Source: Flavobacterium sp. N2038 (GTDB lineage: Bacteria > Bacteroidota > Bacteroidia > Flavobacteriales > Flavobacteriaceae). From it: DNA of 64,000 nucleotides. Both the position numbers and the translations under genes were made by a program. Positions within the stretch are counted from its first letter, which is position 1. Each line of letters starts with the position of its first letter. Below, in pieces: positions 17,214 through 24,919 of the stretch. The DNA is taken from NCBI RefSeq assembly GCF_025947185.1, contig NZ_CP110001.1, positions 1,798,001-1,862,000 of the forward strand, given 5' to 3'. The notes beneath the pieces were generated by a model. That model ran no database searches, was not told the DNA's origin, and saw only the letters and a program-made list of their open reading frames with translations.

Positions 17214-17255
17214 CTCTAAACCTTTGTACCTATGCCTCTTTGAGCCTCAAAAACT
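17214..17255. repeat. Right arm of the AGGTTCAAAGG repeat
   Basis: Words CCTTTGTACC, TGCCTCTTTGAGCCTC are the inverse of those at 16742-16782 (GAGGTACAGAGG, CAAAGG), with several mismatches. The arm runs to the stop codon of the neighbouring pRiA4b-like gene (17254-17256). Confidence 0.6.
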
Positions 17256-17793
17256 AATTCCAGTTTTCCTCAAAACCATAATCCTCAAAACTGTCGTCGC
17301 CTTCAAACATATCAAGATCATCTTCGTCTAAATCGTCTTCAAATTCTCCATAGATATCATCGTGCATATCTGCTTCAAAGCTTTTCTCAGTTGCTTCGTC
17401 AGGCATTTCTCCGTGCGAGAATAAAGTTTCAGGATAGATTGCTCCAGCAGATTCTTCATCGATAGCAGCCAATTCAACTAAGAAAGTCCACATGCTGATG
17501 AAATCATAAACGTAGATAATCTTTGTGTTTTCTTTATCTAAAATACTAGATAATGGATAATCGTTCATGGTTCTGATTTCGCCAGGAACATCGCCGGTAT
17601 CAAAAAGTGGAATTTCATCTTCCTGATTCCAGGTTTCGTCGCAAGTGTAAAACGAAGCTACTTCTGATCCGTCAAAACCAAAAGCATTGAAGATCGCATT
17701 GTGTAAATCCTCAAGAGTATCTTCTTCAAGAATTGCAATGTCTCTGAAAATATCTTCTTCAGCGTCTAGAATAACTCTAAATTTATAAACCAT
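17254..17793 (-). CDS. Plasmid pRiA4b ORF-3/IS1096 passenger-like protein
   Basis: A cytoplasmic protein of 179 residues. The first ~120 match the pRiA4b ORF-3 family (YKFRVILDAEEDIFRDIAI, LHNAIFNAFGFDG, ASFYTCDETWNQEDEIPLFD, YVYDFISMWTFLVEL). The last ~45 residues are strongly acidic (EDDLDEDDLDMFEGDDSFED). The family name comes from mobile elements, but this lineage is a common chromosomal gene in Bacteroidetes and nothing here looks transposable. The function is unknown; the acidic tail suggests a protein-binding or nucleic-acid-mimic role. A TACCTTTG box at 17817-17824 gives it its own promoter. Confidence 0.8.
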   Translation of the reverse strand: MVYKFRVILDAEEDIFRDIAILEEDTLEDLHNAIFNAFGFDGSEVASFYTCDETWNQEDEIPLFDTGDVPGEIRTMNDYPLSSILDKENTKIIYVYDFISMWTFLVELAAIDEESAGAIYPETLFSHGEMPDEATEKSFEADMHDDIYGEFEDDLDEDDLDMFEGDDSFEDYGFEENWN

Positions 17794-17816
17794 AATCTTT
17801 GTTTTTATTGAGAGGT

Positions 17817-17824
17817 CAAAGGTA
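17817..17824 (-). promoter_or_regulatory. -7 box (TACCTTTG) for the pRiA4b-like gene
   Basis: The minus-strand TACCTTTG matches TAnnTTTG and lies 23 bases before the ATG at 17793. The same octamer is a recurring word in the AGGTTCAAAGG repeat family. Confidence 0.5.
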
Positions 17825-17907
17825 AAATATAAAAAACGAAATACGAATTAGGAATTACGATTTGTTGAAAAGATTTTTCTCTTATTAAGGAGGAAGTGAA
17901 AATCAAT

Positions 17908-17975
17908 TGTCAGGCTGAGTGAAGTCGAAGCCCCGATTCCAGTAGGAAAGCCCTTCGACTTCGCTCAGGGTGACA
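17908..17975. repeat. Interspersed inverted repeat, CTTCGACTTCGCTCAG family
   Basis: Arms 17908-17930 and 17953-17975 are complementary over 23 bp with three mismatches around a 22-base loop. From memory this word (CTTCGACTTCGCTCAGGGTGACA) recurs widely in flavobacterial genomes. It stands 20 bases past the HPP gene stop and may serve as its terminator. Confidence 0.65.
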
Positions 17976-17995
17976 AACGGGACTTAGAAAAAATC

Positions 17996-18595
17996 TTACT
18001 TCCCTGTCAATCTCTTTCTAATTTTATGATAATGTTTGTGATAAGTACTGTGACTCGGATAACTTCTGCTTGAAGTAATGTTGTTAAAAAATAAAGCGGT
18101 TATAAATAAAATTAAAACGCCAATTAGAACTGGTGAAATCACATACATATAACCTAAAGCTTTTATTTGTGCTGAACCTGTAACCGCAATTAATGCTGTT
18201 GCACCTCCTGGCGGATGCAATGTTTTGGTAATCTGCATGAAAATAATTGAAAGAGAAACAGCAAGAGGAGCCGAAATCCAGACAATATCTGGTACCAGTT
18301 TATTTACTGTAACACCTATAAATGCTGAAATAAGATGACCTCCAATTAAATTTCTGGGCTGTGAAAATGGACTTTGAATAATTCCATAAATCAAAACACT
18401 CGAAGCACCAAAAGAGCCAATTAAATAAACAACATCGCTCCCTGTAAATTGTGAAGATTCAAGATATGCCAGAATTCCAATTCCGACAAACGAACCTAAG
18501 AATGACCAAAAATGTTCTTTATAGTCTATTAAAGTTTCTTTGTAAAGAATATAACGTGTTTTACGATAACTTCTTTTTATTTTTTCTGTGGGCAT
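17996..18595 (-). CDS. HPP family membrane protein
   Basis: A 199-residue inner-membrane protein with four to five hydrophobic segments. The diagnostic HPPGGATAL is at 127-135, preceded by SQPRNLIGGH (78-87), another family motif. HPP proteins have been tied to nitrite transport in plastids and cyanobacteria; the bacterial role is not settled. A basic His-rich tail (SHSTYHKHYHKIRKR) closes it. It lies 100 bases from the ClC gene on the same strand, and the two could share a transcript. Confidence 0.85.
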   Translation of the reverse strand: MPTEKIKRSYRKTRYILYKETLIDYKEHFWSFLGSFVGIGILAYLESSQFTGSDVVYLIGSFGASSVLIYGIIQSPFSQPRNLIGGHLISAFIGVTVNKLVPDIVWISAPLAVSLSIIFMQITKTLHPPGGATALIAVTGSAQIKALGYMYVISPVLIGVLILFITALFFNNITSSRSYPSHSTYHKHYHKIRKRLTGK

Positions 18596-18695
18596 AGTAT
18601 TGTGGTATTATTTTACTCGATGTGTTTTTAAATATACTTTGCAGTATATTATTAGTCTTTATTGCTTTGTAAATCTGTAGCTTATTAGTTTGGGA

Positions 18696-19997
18696 TTATT
18701 TAATTAAGCTTGGAGAATAACTGTATACGGTATATGGATAAATTGCTTTTGCAGTATATTTTGAAATCAAACAAACTACAAGAATTGGAAAAAATAAAGT
18801 ATAATCGTTTGTTAATCCGCAGACTAAAAATATTGCTGTAAAAGGCGCGTGGATACTGGCGCTAAGAACAGCAGCCATTCCGATGATCATAAAGTTTACA
18901 GGAATTACATTTACATGAAAAAAACTGTTTAAAATAGAAGCTAATAATAATCCTAAAAAAGCCCCAATAAATAAACTAGGAGCAAAAACACCACCATCGC
19001 CTCCTGAAGCCAGCGTAATTGAAGTTACAATTGGTTTTAAAATTAATATTCCGATAAAAGTTAAGGCTAAAGTTATGGTTAATTGAACTTGATCCGCATT
19101 TCCGAAAATTCCTTTTATGGCATGATAACCTTCACCATACAATTGTGGGAAAATGAATAAAGATATACTAAGAACTGCTGAACCAATTAGAATTTTATAA
19201 TAATGAGTGTCTATTTTACCAAATTGTGATTTAAAGAATAAAACGCAACGAGTTAAATAAACGGAATTAATACCGGCTAAAATTCCCAATAGAATAAAAT
19301 ATGGAATAGCTTTTAAATGCCATGTTACAATTGAAACGGCAAACAAAGGTTCTTCTTTTAAAATTGTCAATAAACCAAAAGCAATAGAAACTGCAATTAC
19401 ATTTGAAAGGATAAAAGCACGTGTTACTTTTCTTGAAATAACTTCAAGAGCAAACAAGATCCCCGCAATCGGACTACTGAAAAGTGCTGTAACTCCGGCA
19501 GCAACACCAGCACAGATTAATTCTGTTTTGTATTGGCGAAAGACATTTTCTTTTTCATGAGCAACAGAACCAATTGTTGCAGTTGCAACTACGGTAGAAA
19601 CTTCGATTCCGGTTGATCCTCCAAAAATAACAGTTAATAAGCCGTTTATAAAGTGGGACGGAATTTTATAGGAAGGAAGATTTTTAGATTTAGAAGCTGT
19701 ACTTTCAAAAACTTCTTTGATTCCTTTGTTTTCTTTTTTCTTAAAAAGGTATTGTCTCAGAAAATAAATTACTGACAATCCAAAAACAGGAAAAATGATG
19801 TAGAATATTGGATGAACTGATACTTGATGAAAGAAAATTTCTTCATAATATTCGGTTATTTTTTTTAGAGAAATTCCGAGAAAGGCTGAAAGAAAGCCAA
19901 TTAAGATAGAAACAATAACTAATTTTCGAAATTTGATAAATTGATGATTTTTTTTGATTTGCGCCGTTTTGTTCATCAGAAGTAATTTGATTCGCAT
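18696..19997 (-). CDS. ClC family chloride channel/transporter
   Basis: A 433-residue polytopic inner-membrane protein (an alternative start is M8 at 19976). The ClC motifs are present: GGSTGIEVS (126-134) with the gating Glu E132, and GVFAP (336-340). Two sites differ from the E. coli exchanger. The first selectivity motif GSGIP reads KGIKEV (91-96), with no Ser. The intracellular proton Glu reads Val (SPIAGILFALEVI, V186), as it does in ClC channels. By analogy this may be a passive anion channel rather than an H+/Cl- exchanger; that is inference from one residue. There is no CBS domain. Confidence 0.9.
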   Translation of the reverse strand: MRIKLLLMNKTAQIKKNHQFIKFRKLVIVSILIGFLSAFLGISLKKITEYYEEIFFHQVSVHPIFYIIFPVFGLSVIYFLRQYLFKKKENKGIKEVFESTASKSKNLPSYKIPSHFINGLLTVIFGGSTGIEVSTVVATATIGSVAHEKENVFRQYKTELICAGVAAGVTALFSSPIAGILFALEVISRKVTRAFILSNVIAVSIAFGLLTILKEEPLFAVSIVTWHLKAIPYFILLGILAGINSVYLTRCVLFFKSQFGKIDTHYYKILIGSAVLSISLFIFPQLYGEGYHAIKGIFGNADQVQLTITLALTFIGILILKPIVTSITLASGGDGGVFAPSLFIGAFLGLLLASILNSFFHVNVIPVNFMIIGMAAVLSASIHAPFTAIFLVCGLTNDYTLFFPILVVCLISKYTAKAIYPYTVYSYSPSLIK

Positions 19998-20012
19998 TTT
20001 TTATGCGGATTA

Positions 20013-20020
20013 CAAAATTA
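20013..20020 (-). promoter_or_regulatory. -7 box (TAATTTTG) for the ClC gene
   Basis: The minus-strand TAATTTTG fits TAnnTTTG and lies 15 bases before the ATG at 19997, which supports the longer of the two possible starts. Confidence 0.5.
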
Positions 20021-20126
20021 AGAATCAAATTCGGTTTTTTATAGAAAATTATCAATATAATGTGTTAAAACTGATATAAACAGGAAAATTCATGCAGTGT
20101 GTTTTTCTTTGTATATCGCTTATTTA

Positions 20127-20240
20127 GGGGCAAAGGTACAAAGTGGCAAAGGTTCAAAGCTCCTTATTTCAAGCCGTTCTACAGAATAAAACAAAATGAG
20201 AAAAACCTTTGCAACTTTGAGCCTCTGTATCTTTGAAACT
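20127..20240. repeat. Paired arms of the AGGTTCAAAGG family (empty copy)
   Basis: The left arm 20127-20160 (words GGGGCAAAGGTAC, AAAGTGGCAAAGG) faces the right arm 20202-20240 (AACCTTTGCAACTTTGAGCC, TCTGTATCTTTG) across a ~41-base loop. The right arm reaches within a few bases of the VOC gene stop (20247). A TACCTTTG word in the left arm (minus strand, 20131-20138) resembles a -7 box directed toward the ClC gene. Confidence 0.65.
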
Positions 20241-20246
20241 TAGTCT

Positions 20247-20636
20247 CTATCTTTCGTAAAACTCAATTGGCAACAAATCAGGATCTGCAATAAAAGTGAA
20301 ACGTTTATCGGTAGTTTCGTCGATTCTGATAGGTTCCGATTCAATGTTTTTTGAATTTAAAAAAGCAATAGTTTCTTCCAGATTAATTACTTCAAAAGCC
20401 AAATGGCGTAAACCAACTGCTTCAGGCCTTGAAGGTCGTTGTGGCGGATTTGGGAATGAAAATAATTCGACAACATAGGAACCATTTAAAGCCAGATCTA
20501 ACTTATAAGACTGACGCTCTTCACGATAAATTTCACGAATAATAGTTAGGCCTAAAACCTGGGTATAGAAATACTTTGATTTTTCGTAATCAGAGCATAA
20601 TATGGCAATATGATGTATTTTGTTTAGAGTAAGCAT
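20247..20636 (-). CDS. VOC family (glyoxalase I-like) protein
   Basis: A 129-residue single-domain cytoplasmic protein of the vicinal-oxygen-chelate fold. The first metal ligand is in KIHHIAILCSDYEKS (His 8 or 9). The motif SKYFYTQVLGLTIIRE, the run GLRHLAFEV with its His, and the closing IADPDLLPIEFYER with its Glu follow. It resembles the YaeR/SMU1112c group of glyoxalase-like proteins, whose substrates are not known. Its start codon overlaps the stop of the acetyltransferase gene (TAATG), so translation is coupled. Confidence 0.85.
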   Translation of the reverse strand: MLTLNKIHHIAILCSDYEKSKYFYTQVLGLTIIREIYREERQSYKLDLALNGSYVVELFSFPNPPQRPSRPEAVGLRHLAFEVINLEETIAFLNSKNIESEPIRIDETTDKRFTFIADPDLLPIEFYER

Positions 20637-21211
20637 TATTTTTTTGATTCAGGTTCCTGATTTAATTTACGGATTACTTTTGCCGGATTTCCAACGGCCA
20701 ATGAATTGTCCGGAATATCTTTTGCAACAACAGATCCGGCACCAATAACACAGCCTTTTCCAATTGTAACTCCCGGACAAATAACAGAATTTCCGCCAAT
20801 CCAGCAGTCGTCGCCAATTGAAATTGGTTCAGCGTTTTCTAAAGATTTTCTCAATTCAGCATTAAGAGGATGAGTCGCAGTGTAGATTTGAACATTTGGT
20901 GCAAAAAAAACATTTGATCCAATATTTACGGGGCAGCTATCAAGAATAACACAATTGACATTAAAATAAACATTGTCGCCACAAGTTATATTGTATCCAT
21001 AATCACAGTGAAAGGGAGGTTCTATATAAAAATTGCTGCCAGAATTAGGAATCAATTCTTTTAAAATTTCTTTGGCTTTTTTGGTCAAGCGGTATTCTTT
21101 TACATTTAAGGTATGCAATAAAATTTTTGCTTTTCGGCGGTCTTTTACCAAAACGGGGTCTCCTGGCAAGTAATATTCTCCCGCAATCATTTTTTCTTTT
21201 TCTGTTTTCAT
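20636..21211 (-). CDS. Sugar O-acetyltransferase (maltose/galactoside acetyltransferase family)
   Basis: A left-handed beta-helix (hexapeptide repeat) acetyltransferase of 191 residues. I start it at the ATG at 21211 because MKTEKEKMIAGEYYLPGDP is the standard N-terminus of this family; the frame continues upstream to 21238. The active-site His lies in TATHPLN, and the hexapeptide repeats run through ISIGDDCWIGGNSVICPGV and GKGCVIGAGSVVAKDIP. It transfers acetyl from acetyl-CoA to a sugar hydroxyl. It forms an operon with the YciI-like and VOC genes; the common theme may be detoxification, but that is a guess. Confidence 0.9.
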   Translation of the reverse strand: MKTEKEKMIAGEYYLPGDPVLVKDRRKAKILLHTLNVKEYRLTKKAKEILKELIPNSGSNFYIEPPFHCDYGYNITCGDNVYFNVNCVILDSCPVNIGSNVFFAPNVQIYTATHPLNAELRKSLENAEPISIGDDCWIGGNSVICPGVTIGKGCVIGAGSVVAKDIPDNSLAVGNPAKVIRKLNQEPESKK

Positions 21212-21218
21212 ATAAGTA

Positions 21219-21677
21219 TTACATTTTCGTCTTGGCAATTTTGTCGTGTATTTTTACAGTTTCCTGCAAAGCTGCGGTACAATACCAGGGCGTTAATTCA
21301 GCTTCGAGTAAATTGGCTTTTATGGCAGGGTCAGTTGCAACAAGAGCTTTGGCTTCGTCTATCGTTTCTACATTAAAAATATAAATACCGCGATAGTTTC
21401 TGTCATTTTTCATAAAAGGTCCGGCTACAACCAGTTTTCCTTCTTTGGCTAATTTACCAATATTTGCCATGTGACCTTCAAATAATTTTTTGGTTTCTTC
21501 TTTAGAAGCTGTTGTATTGGTTCCGGATTTTAAAAGACAGAAGACATATTTCTTCATTCCGTATTCATCAGCATGAAGTGATTTTGCCAAAGCTTCATCA
21601 TATTTAACTTCAGTTTCCTGCGAAAATCCGATTGCACTGAAAAGCAATATTGCGAGAATAAAAAGTGAGTTTTTCAT
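21219..21677 (-). CDS. Exported YciI-like protein
   Basis: A 152-residue protein with a signal peptide (about 1-20, FSAIGFSQ) and a YCII-related ferredoxin-like domain (KKYVFCLLKSG, HMANIGKLAKEGKLVVAGPF, YRGIYIFNVETIDEAKAL, DPAIKANLLEAEL). The YciI fold is known from dehalogenase-like and muconolactone-isomerase-like enzymes with a His-Asp pair; H90 in the GHMANIG segment could be the His. Export to the periplasm is unusual for the family but common in Bacteroidetes copies. It is followed by the acetyltransferase after 7 bases. Confidence 0.8.
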   Translation of the reverse strand: MKNSLFILAILLFSAIGFSQETEVKYDEALAKSLHADEYGMKKYVFCLLKSGTNTTASKEETKKLFEGHMANIGKLAKEGKLVVAGPFMKNDRNYRGIYIFNVETIDEAKALVATDPAIKANLLEAELTPWYCTAALQETVKIHDKIAKTKM

Positions 21678-21736
21678 TTGATTGCTTATGTTTTAAAGAA
21701 ATGGTTTTTATGATTATGCAAAATATTCTTCGATCA

Positions 21737-22195
21737 TTAGAGCAGTTTCTTCAAAATAACAATCTGCCCTAAATGATACACATCGTGCTGAATAATTCCG
21801 TGAAGATGCTCATAATAAGTATGGCCATTATTAACATATATTTTGGCTAAATGATCATCATTAAAATCCTCAAAAAATGCATTCCAGGATTCCTGTGATT
21901 TCGCCAATGTTTGAAGTGATTGTTCCCAGGCGGCTTCAGATGGATCTAAAACGGGAACAAAATAATTATGCCCGGGAGCTTGTACAACTTCTCCCTGCAT
22001 GCGTTCTAAAATATTTCTTCTCCATTGTATAAGGTGATTTACAATTTCCCAAATCGTATTTAGATTTGGATTTATCTTTCTGTAAGCTTGTTCTGCGGTT
22101 ACATTTTTTAGAGTATTTGCCAAGGTAACCTCCAGCCACGGATTTCCATCATAAATGGATTGATATAAATTTGAAATTCTCTTACTTTCTGACAT
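21737..22195 (-). CDS. DinB/YfiT family metal-dependent protein
   Basis: A four-helix-bundle protein of 152 residues. The three His expected to bind metal are visible: NHLIQWRRNIL (about 53), HLHGIIQHDVYHLGQI (about 131, 138 and 142). The GNPWLEVTLANTL start is typical of the Bacteroidetes members. Homologues act as thiol-dependent transferases or are stress-induced, with unclear substrates. The gene is first in line with the YciI-like, acetyltransferase and VOC genes (59-base gap), so it may share their transcript. Confidence 0.85.
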   Translation of the reverse strand: MSESKRISNLYQSIYDGNPWLEVTLANTLKNVTAEQAYRKINPNLNTIWEIVNHLIQWRRNILERMQGEVVQAPGHNYFVPVLDPSEAAWEQSLQTLAKSQESWNAFFEDFNDDHLAKIYVNNGHTYYEHLHGIIQHDVYHLGQIVILKKLL

Positions 22196-22305
22196 AGTTC
22201 ATAGTTTTTGCAATTCCTAGCTAAGATACAAATTAGTAATTTACAACTCATCCCCGAAATTCTACAATTGGGTTATTTAATATTTTTTAACAAGAATTGT
22301 TAAAA

Positions 22306-22313
22306 TATATTTG
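22306..22313 (+). promoter_or_regulatory. -7 box (TATATTTG) for the TonB receptor gene
   Basis: TATATTTG matches TAnnTTTG and lies 22 bases before the ATG at 22336. It falls inside the upstream in-frame extension that would begin with TTG at 22297, which is why that earlier start is rejected. Confidence 0.6.
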
Positions 22314-22335
22314 TCTCATCAAAACCAAAGATGAC

Positions 22336-24501
22336 ATGAAAACCAAATTAATTTTTACAATAAGCTTTTTATTTTTTACCGCAGTAATTTTTGCTCAAAA
22401 TACAATTTCGGGTAAAGTTACAGATCAAAAAGGAAAACCGGTTCCGGGAGCAAATATCTATTTGGATGGGACTTATGACGGAGCAACAAGTTCTGAAACC
22501 GGAGAATTTTCTTTTGAAACCACTACAACAGGAAATCAAACTATAATTGTTAGTTTTTTACTTTACGAAACTTTCAAAACAGAAATTGATGTTGCTAATT
22601 ACAAAAATCAAACAATAAAACTAAGAGAGAATGTTAATACTCTTGATGCCGTTGTAATTACTGCCGGAACATTAGAATCCGGAGATAAAGCCAGAGTTTC
22701 AGTCTTAAAACCTCTTGATATTGTAACAACAGCAGGTTCGGCAGGAAATATCGTTGCAGCCTTGCAAACGCTACCAGGAACGCAAACTGTAGGTGAAGAT
22801 GGGCGCTTGTTTGTACGTGGAGGAGAAGCGAGCGAAACGCAGACTTTTGTAGACGGGCTACGTGTGGCGCAACCGTATGGCGCAACTACCAATAATTTAC
22901 CAACAAGAAGTAGATTTTCGCCTTTTTTGTTTAGCGGAATTGCATTTTCAACAGGAGGTTATTCTGCCGAATATGGAGAAGCTTTATCAAGTGTTTTACT
23001 TTTGAATACACAAGATGAACCGGACCAGAATAAAACAGATATTGCTTTAATGACTGTTGGTTTAGGAGTTGGGAATACTCAAAAATGGAAAAAAAGCTCT
23101 TTTAGTATCAATGCCAATTATATTAATCTGGCGCCATATCAGGCAGTAATTCCGCAAAATGTAGATTGGAATAATCCGTATCAATCTTTAGGAGGAGAAG
23201 CAGTTTACAGATATAATTTTGAACGGGGAATTTTTAAATTTTATGCCGCTTTCGATTCAGAGAAATTTGACTTAAATCAGAAAAATGTAAATTTTGCAGA
23301 TCCAATCAGAACCGATTTAAACAATAATAATTTTTACCTGAATGCTTCTTACAAAGGAGATTTTGGAACAGGCTGGCAACTTACATCAGGAGTGAGCTAC
23401 GGTTACAGTAAAAATAAAATCAAGTATGATATAAATGATGTTGATAGCGACGAAAATGCTATGCAATTGAAATTGAAATTGAGAAAAAATATTTCGAACT
23501 ACTTTAAATTATCTTTTGGAGCAGATTATTTTATCACAAAATTCAATGAAAATTTCGATGATAATATTGCTGTCAAAGTTGCAAACGGTTACGATTCTAA
23601 TATTGCCGCTTTTTATACAGAAGGAGATATTTTATTCTCTAAAAAATTAGCGATGAAAATAGGTTTGAGATATTCGAACAACAGTTTATTAAATGAAAAT
23701 AATGTTGCTCCAAGAGCTTCTATTGCTTACAAAGTTTCAAAAACAAGCCAGTTTTCATTTGCTTATGGAGATTTTAGCCAGACTCCGGTTGTTGATTATA
23801 TTAAATTCTCTAAATACCATCAGTTTGAAAGTGAGAAAGCACAACACTATATTTTAAACTATCAATTTACAAAACCGGGACAAACTTTTAGAGCAGAGGC
23901 TTATTATAAAGATTACAGCAATTTAGTTCAATATAATACAAAAGATATTCAATACAATTCGGTTTTCAATAATAACGGTTCAGGATATGCAAAAGGACTT
24001 GATGTATTTTGGAGAGACAGTAATTTGTACAAAAATTTAGAATATTGGATTTCGTATTCTTATATAGATTCAGAAAGATTGTATAAAAACTTTCCAACAA
24101 TGGCAACACCAAATTTCATTGCTAATCACAGTTTGTCGGTAGTAACAAAGTACTTTATTGCAGACTGGAAATCACAAGTAGGTTTTACTAACAGTTTTAG
24201 TACCGGAAGACCTTATAATGATCCAAATCAAACTCAGTTTATGAACGGAAAAACTAAAACGTATAATAGTTTAAGTTTTAACTGGGCTTATTTGTTGACA
24301 ACACAAAAAATCTTGTATTTCTCTGTTTCGAATGTATTAGGAACAAAAAATATTTACGGATATGACTATGCTAAATTACCGGATGCAAGTGGAGTTTATC
24401 AAAGACAAGCTGTAACACCAACTGCTGACAGATTCTTTTTTGTTGGTTTCTTCTGGACCATCAGTCAGAATAAAAATGAGAATCAATTGAAGAACTTATA
24501 A
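22336..24501 (+). CDS. TonB-dependent receptor with carboxypeptidase-like N-domain
   Basis: A 721-residue outer-membrane protein. The signal peptide spans 1-20 (ending FAQ). A carboxypeptidase-like regulatory domain follows (ISGKVTDQKGKPVPGANIYL, about 22-100). The plug is at about 110-220 (LDAVVITAG, ALQTLPGTQTVGEDGRLFVR, GGEASETQTFVDGL). The remainder is a beta-barrel ending in FFVGFFWTISQ. The barrel is small for a SusC and no SusD gene follows, so it is a TonB receptor of the iron/cofactor/peptide type rather than a glycan SusC. The downstream LytS/2TM/LytTR operon might control it. The substrate is unknown. Confidence 0.9.
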   Translation: MKTKLIFTISFLFFTAVIFAQNTISGKVTDQKGKPVPGANIYLDGTYDGATSSETGEFSFETTTTGNQTIIVSFLLYETFKTEIDVANYKNQTIKLRENVNTLDAVVITAGTLESGDKARVSVLKPLDIVTTAGSAGNIVAALQTLPGTQTVGEDGRLFVRGGEASETQTFVDGLRVAQPYGATTNNLPTRSRFSPFLFSGIAFSTGGYSAEYGEALSSVLLLNTQDEPDQNKTDIALMTVGLGVGNTQKWKKSSFSINANYINLAPYQAVIPQNVDWNNPYQSLGGEAVYRYNFERGIFKFYAAFDSEKFDLNQKNVNFADPIRTDLNNNNFYLNASYKGDFGTGWQLTSGVSYGYSKNKIKYDINDVDSDENAMQLKLKLRKNISNYFKLSFGADYFITKFNENFDDNIAVKVANGYDSNIAAFYTEGDILFSKKLAMKIGLRYSNNSLLNENNVAPRASIAYKVSKTSQFSFAYGDFSQTPVVDYIKFSKYHQFESEKAQHYILNYQFTKPGQTFRAEAYYKDYSNLVQYNTKDIQYNSVFNNNGSGYAKGLDVFWRDSNLYKNLEYWISYSYIDSERLYKNFPTMATPNFIANHSLSVVTKYFIADWKSQVGFTNSFSTGRPYNDPNQTQFMNGKTKTYNSLSFNWAYLLTTQKILYFSVSNVLGTKNIYGYDYAKLPDASGVYQRQAVTPTADRFFFVGFFWTISQNKNENQLKNL

Positions 24502-24504
24502 AGA

Positions 24505-24650
24505 AAAGGTTCAAAGTGGCAAAGGTTCAAAGGGACAAAGGTTTTTTTATTAGCATAATGTTTAAAAAAAATAATTGTTTAGTCCAATTTTAGGTTTGAA
24601 ATATTTGAGATAAACCTTTGTCCCTTTGTTGCTCTGAGCCTTTGTAGCTG
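24505..24650. repeat. Paired arms of the AGGTTCAAAGG family (empty copy)
   Basis: The left arm at 24505-24547 ends in GGGACAAAGGTTT; the right arm at 24611-24650 begins with AAACCTTTGTCCC, the exact inverse, and continues with imperfect matching. The loop is about 63 bases of AT-rich sequence. It could terminate receptor transcription. Confidence 0.65.
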
Positions 24651-24744
24651 ATAAGAAAACCTTTGAACCTCAGAAAAAAAAACAATTCAGTCATCAAATT
24701 CAACAACTCAGTATCATTTAATTTTAAAACAATAAAAAGCAACA

Positions 24745-24752
24745 TACTTTTG
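24745..24752 (+). promoter_or_regulatory. Possible -7 box (TACTTTTG) for the DUF2141/LytS operon
   Basis: Fits TAnnTTTG, but the first gene starts 168 bases on (24920). If used, the leader RNA would carry the CCCGATAGCTATCGGG hairpin. No other candidate is visible in the gap. Confidence 0.35.
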
Positions 24753-24845
24753 AAGTATAAATAATGAGCTTCTAAGACACTAAGAAGAAAAACTTAGAAC
24801 CTTAAAAGAAAAGAGTTTTAATCATCAATCAAAAACAAAACTTAG

Positions 24846-24863
24846 TCCCGATAGCTATCGGGA
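24846..24863. repeat. 18-bp perfect palindrome TCCCGATAGCTATCGGGA (copy 1)
   Basis: Perfectly self-complementary and GC-richer than its surroundings. It splits a run of CTTAG/ACTCAGAATCTTAG words. An identical copy is at 33537-33554, again inside a different repeat. Confidence 0.75.
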
Positions 24864-24919
24864 TAGCAACTCAGAATCTTAGAACCTAAAAAAAAACAAC
24901 AACCTTAAAAAAAGAAATC

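Larger units (their letters stand above)
24502..24919. other. 418-base gap made of stacked interspersed repeats
   Basis: No gene is visible. The gap holds an AGGTTCAAAGG-family arm pair (24505-24547 and 24611-24650), a possible TACTTTTG promoter (24745-24752), CTAAG/CTTAGAACC words (24765-24800 and 24865-24887) and the perfect palindrome TCCCGATAGCTATCGGGA (24846-24863) that interrupts those words. It separates the TonB receptor from the DUF2141 operon. Confidence 0.7.

Noticed and set aside
17254..17793. Mobile element suggested by the pRiA4b/IS1096 family name
   Set aside because: No transposase, terminal inverted repeats or target duplication is visible, and this family is a common chromosomal gene in Bacteroidetes.
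22297..22335. TTG start for the TonB receptor
   Set aside because: The added 13 codons contain a TATATTTG -7 box and delay the signal peptide; the ATG at 22336 gives a normal signal sequence.
24502..24919. CRISPR-like short repeated words
   Set aside because: The words vary in sequence and spacing, form inverted pairs and have no unique spacers of constant length; no cas gene is in the window.
24745..24919. Second attenuator in the long leader of the DUF2141 operon
   Set aside because: There is a palindrome but no T tract after it, no leader peptide and no competing structure.
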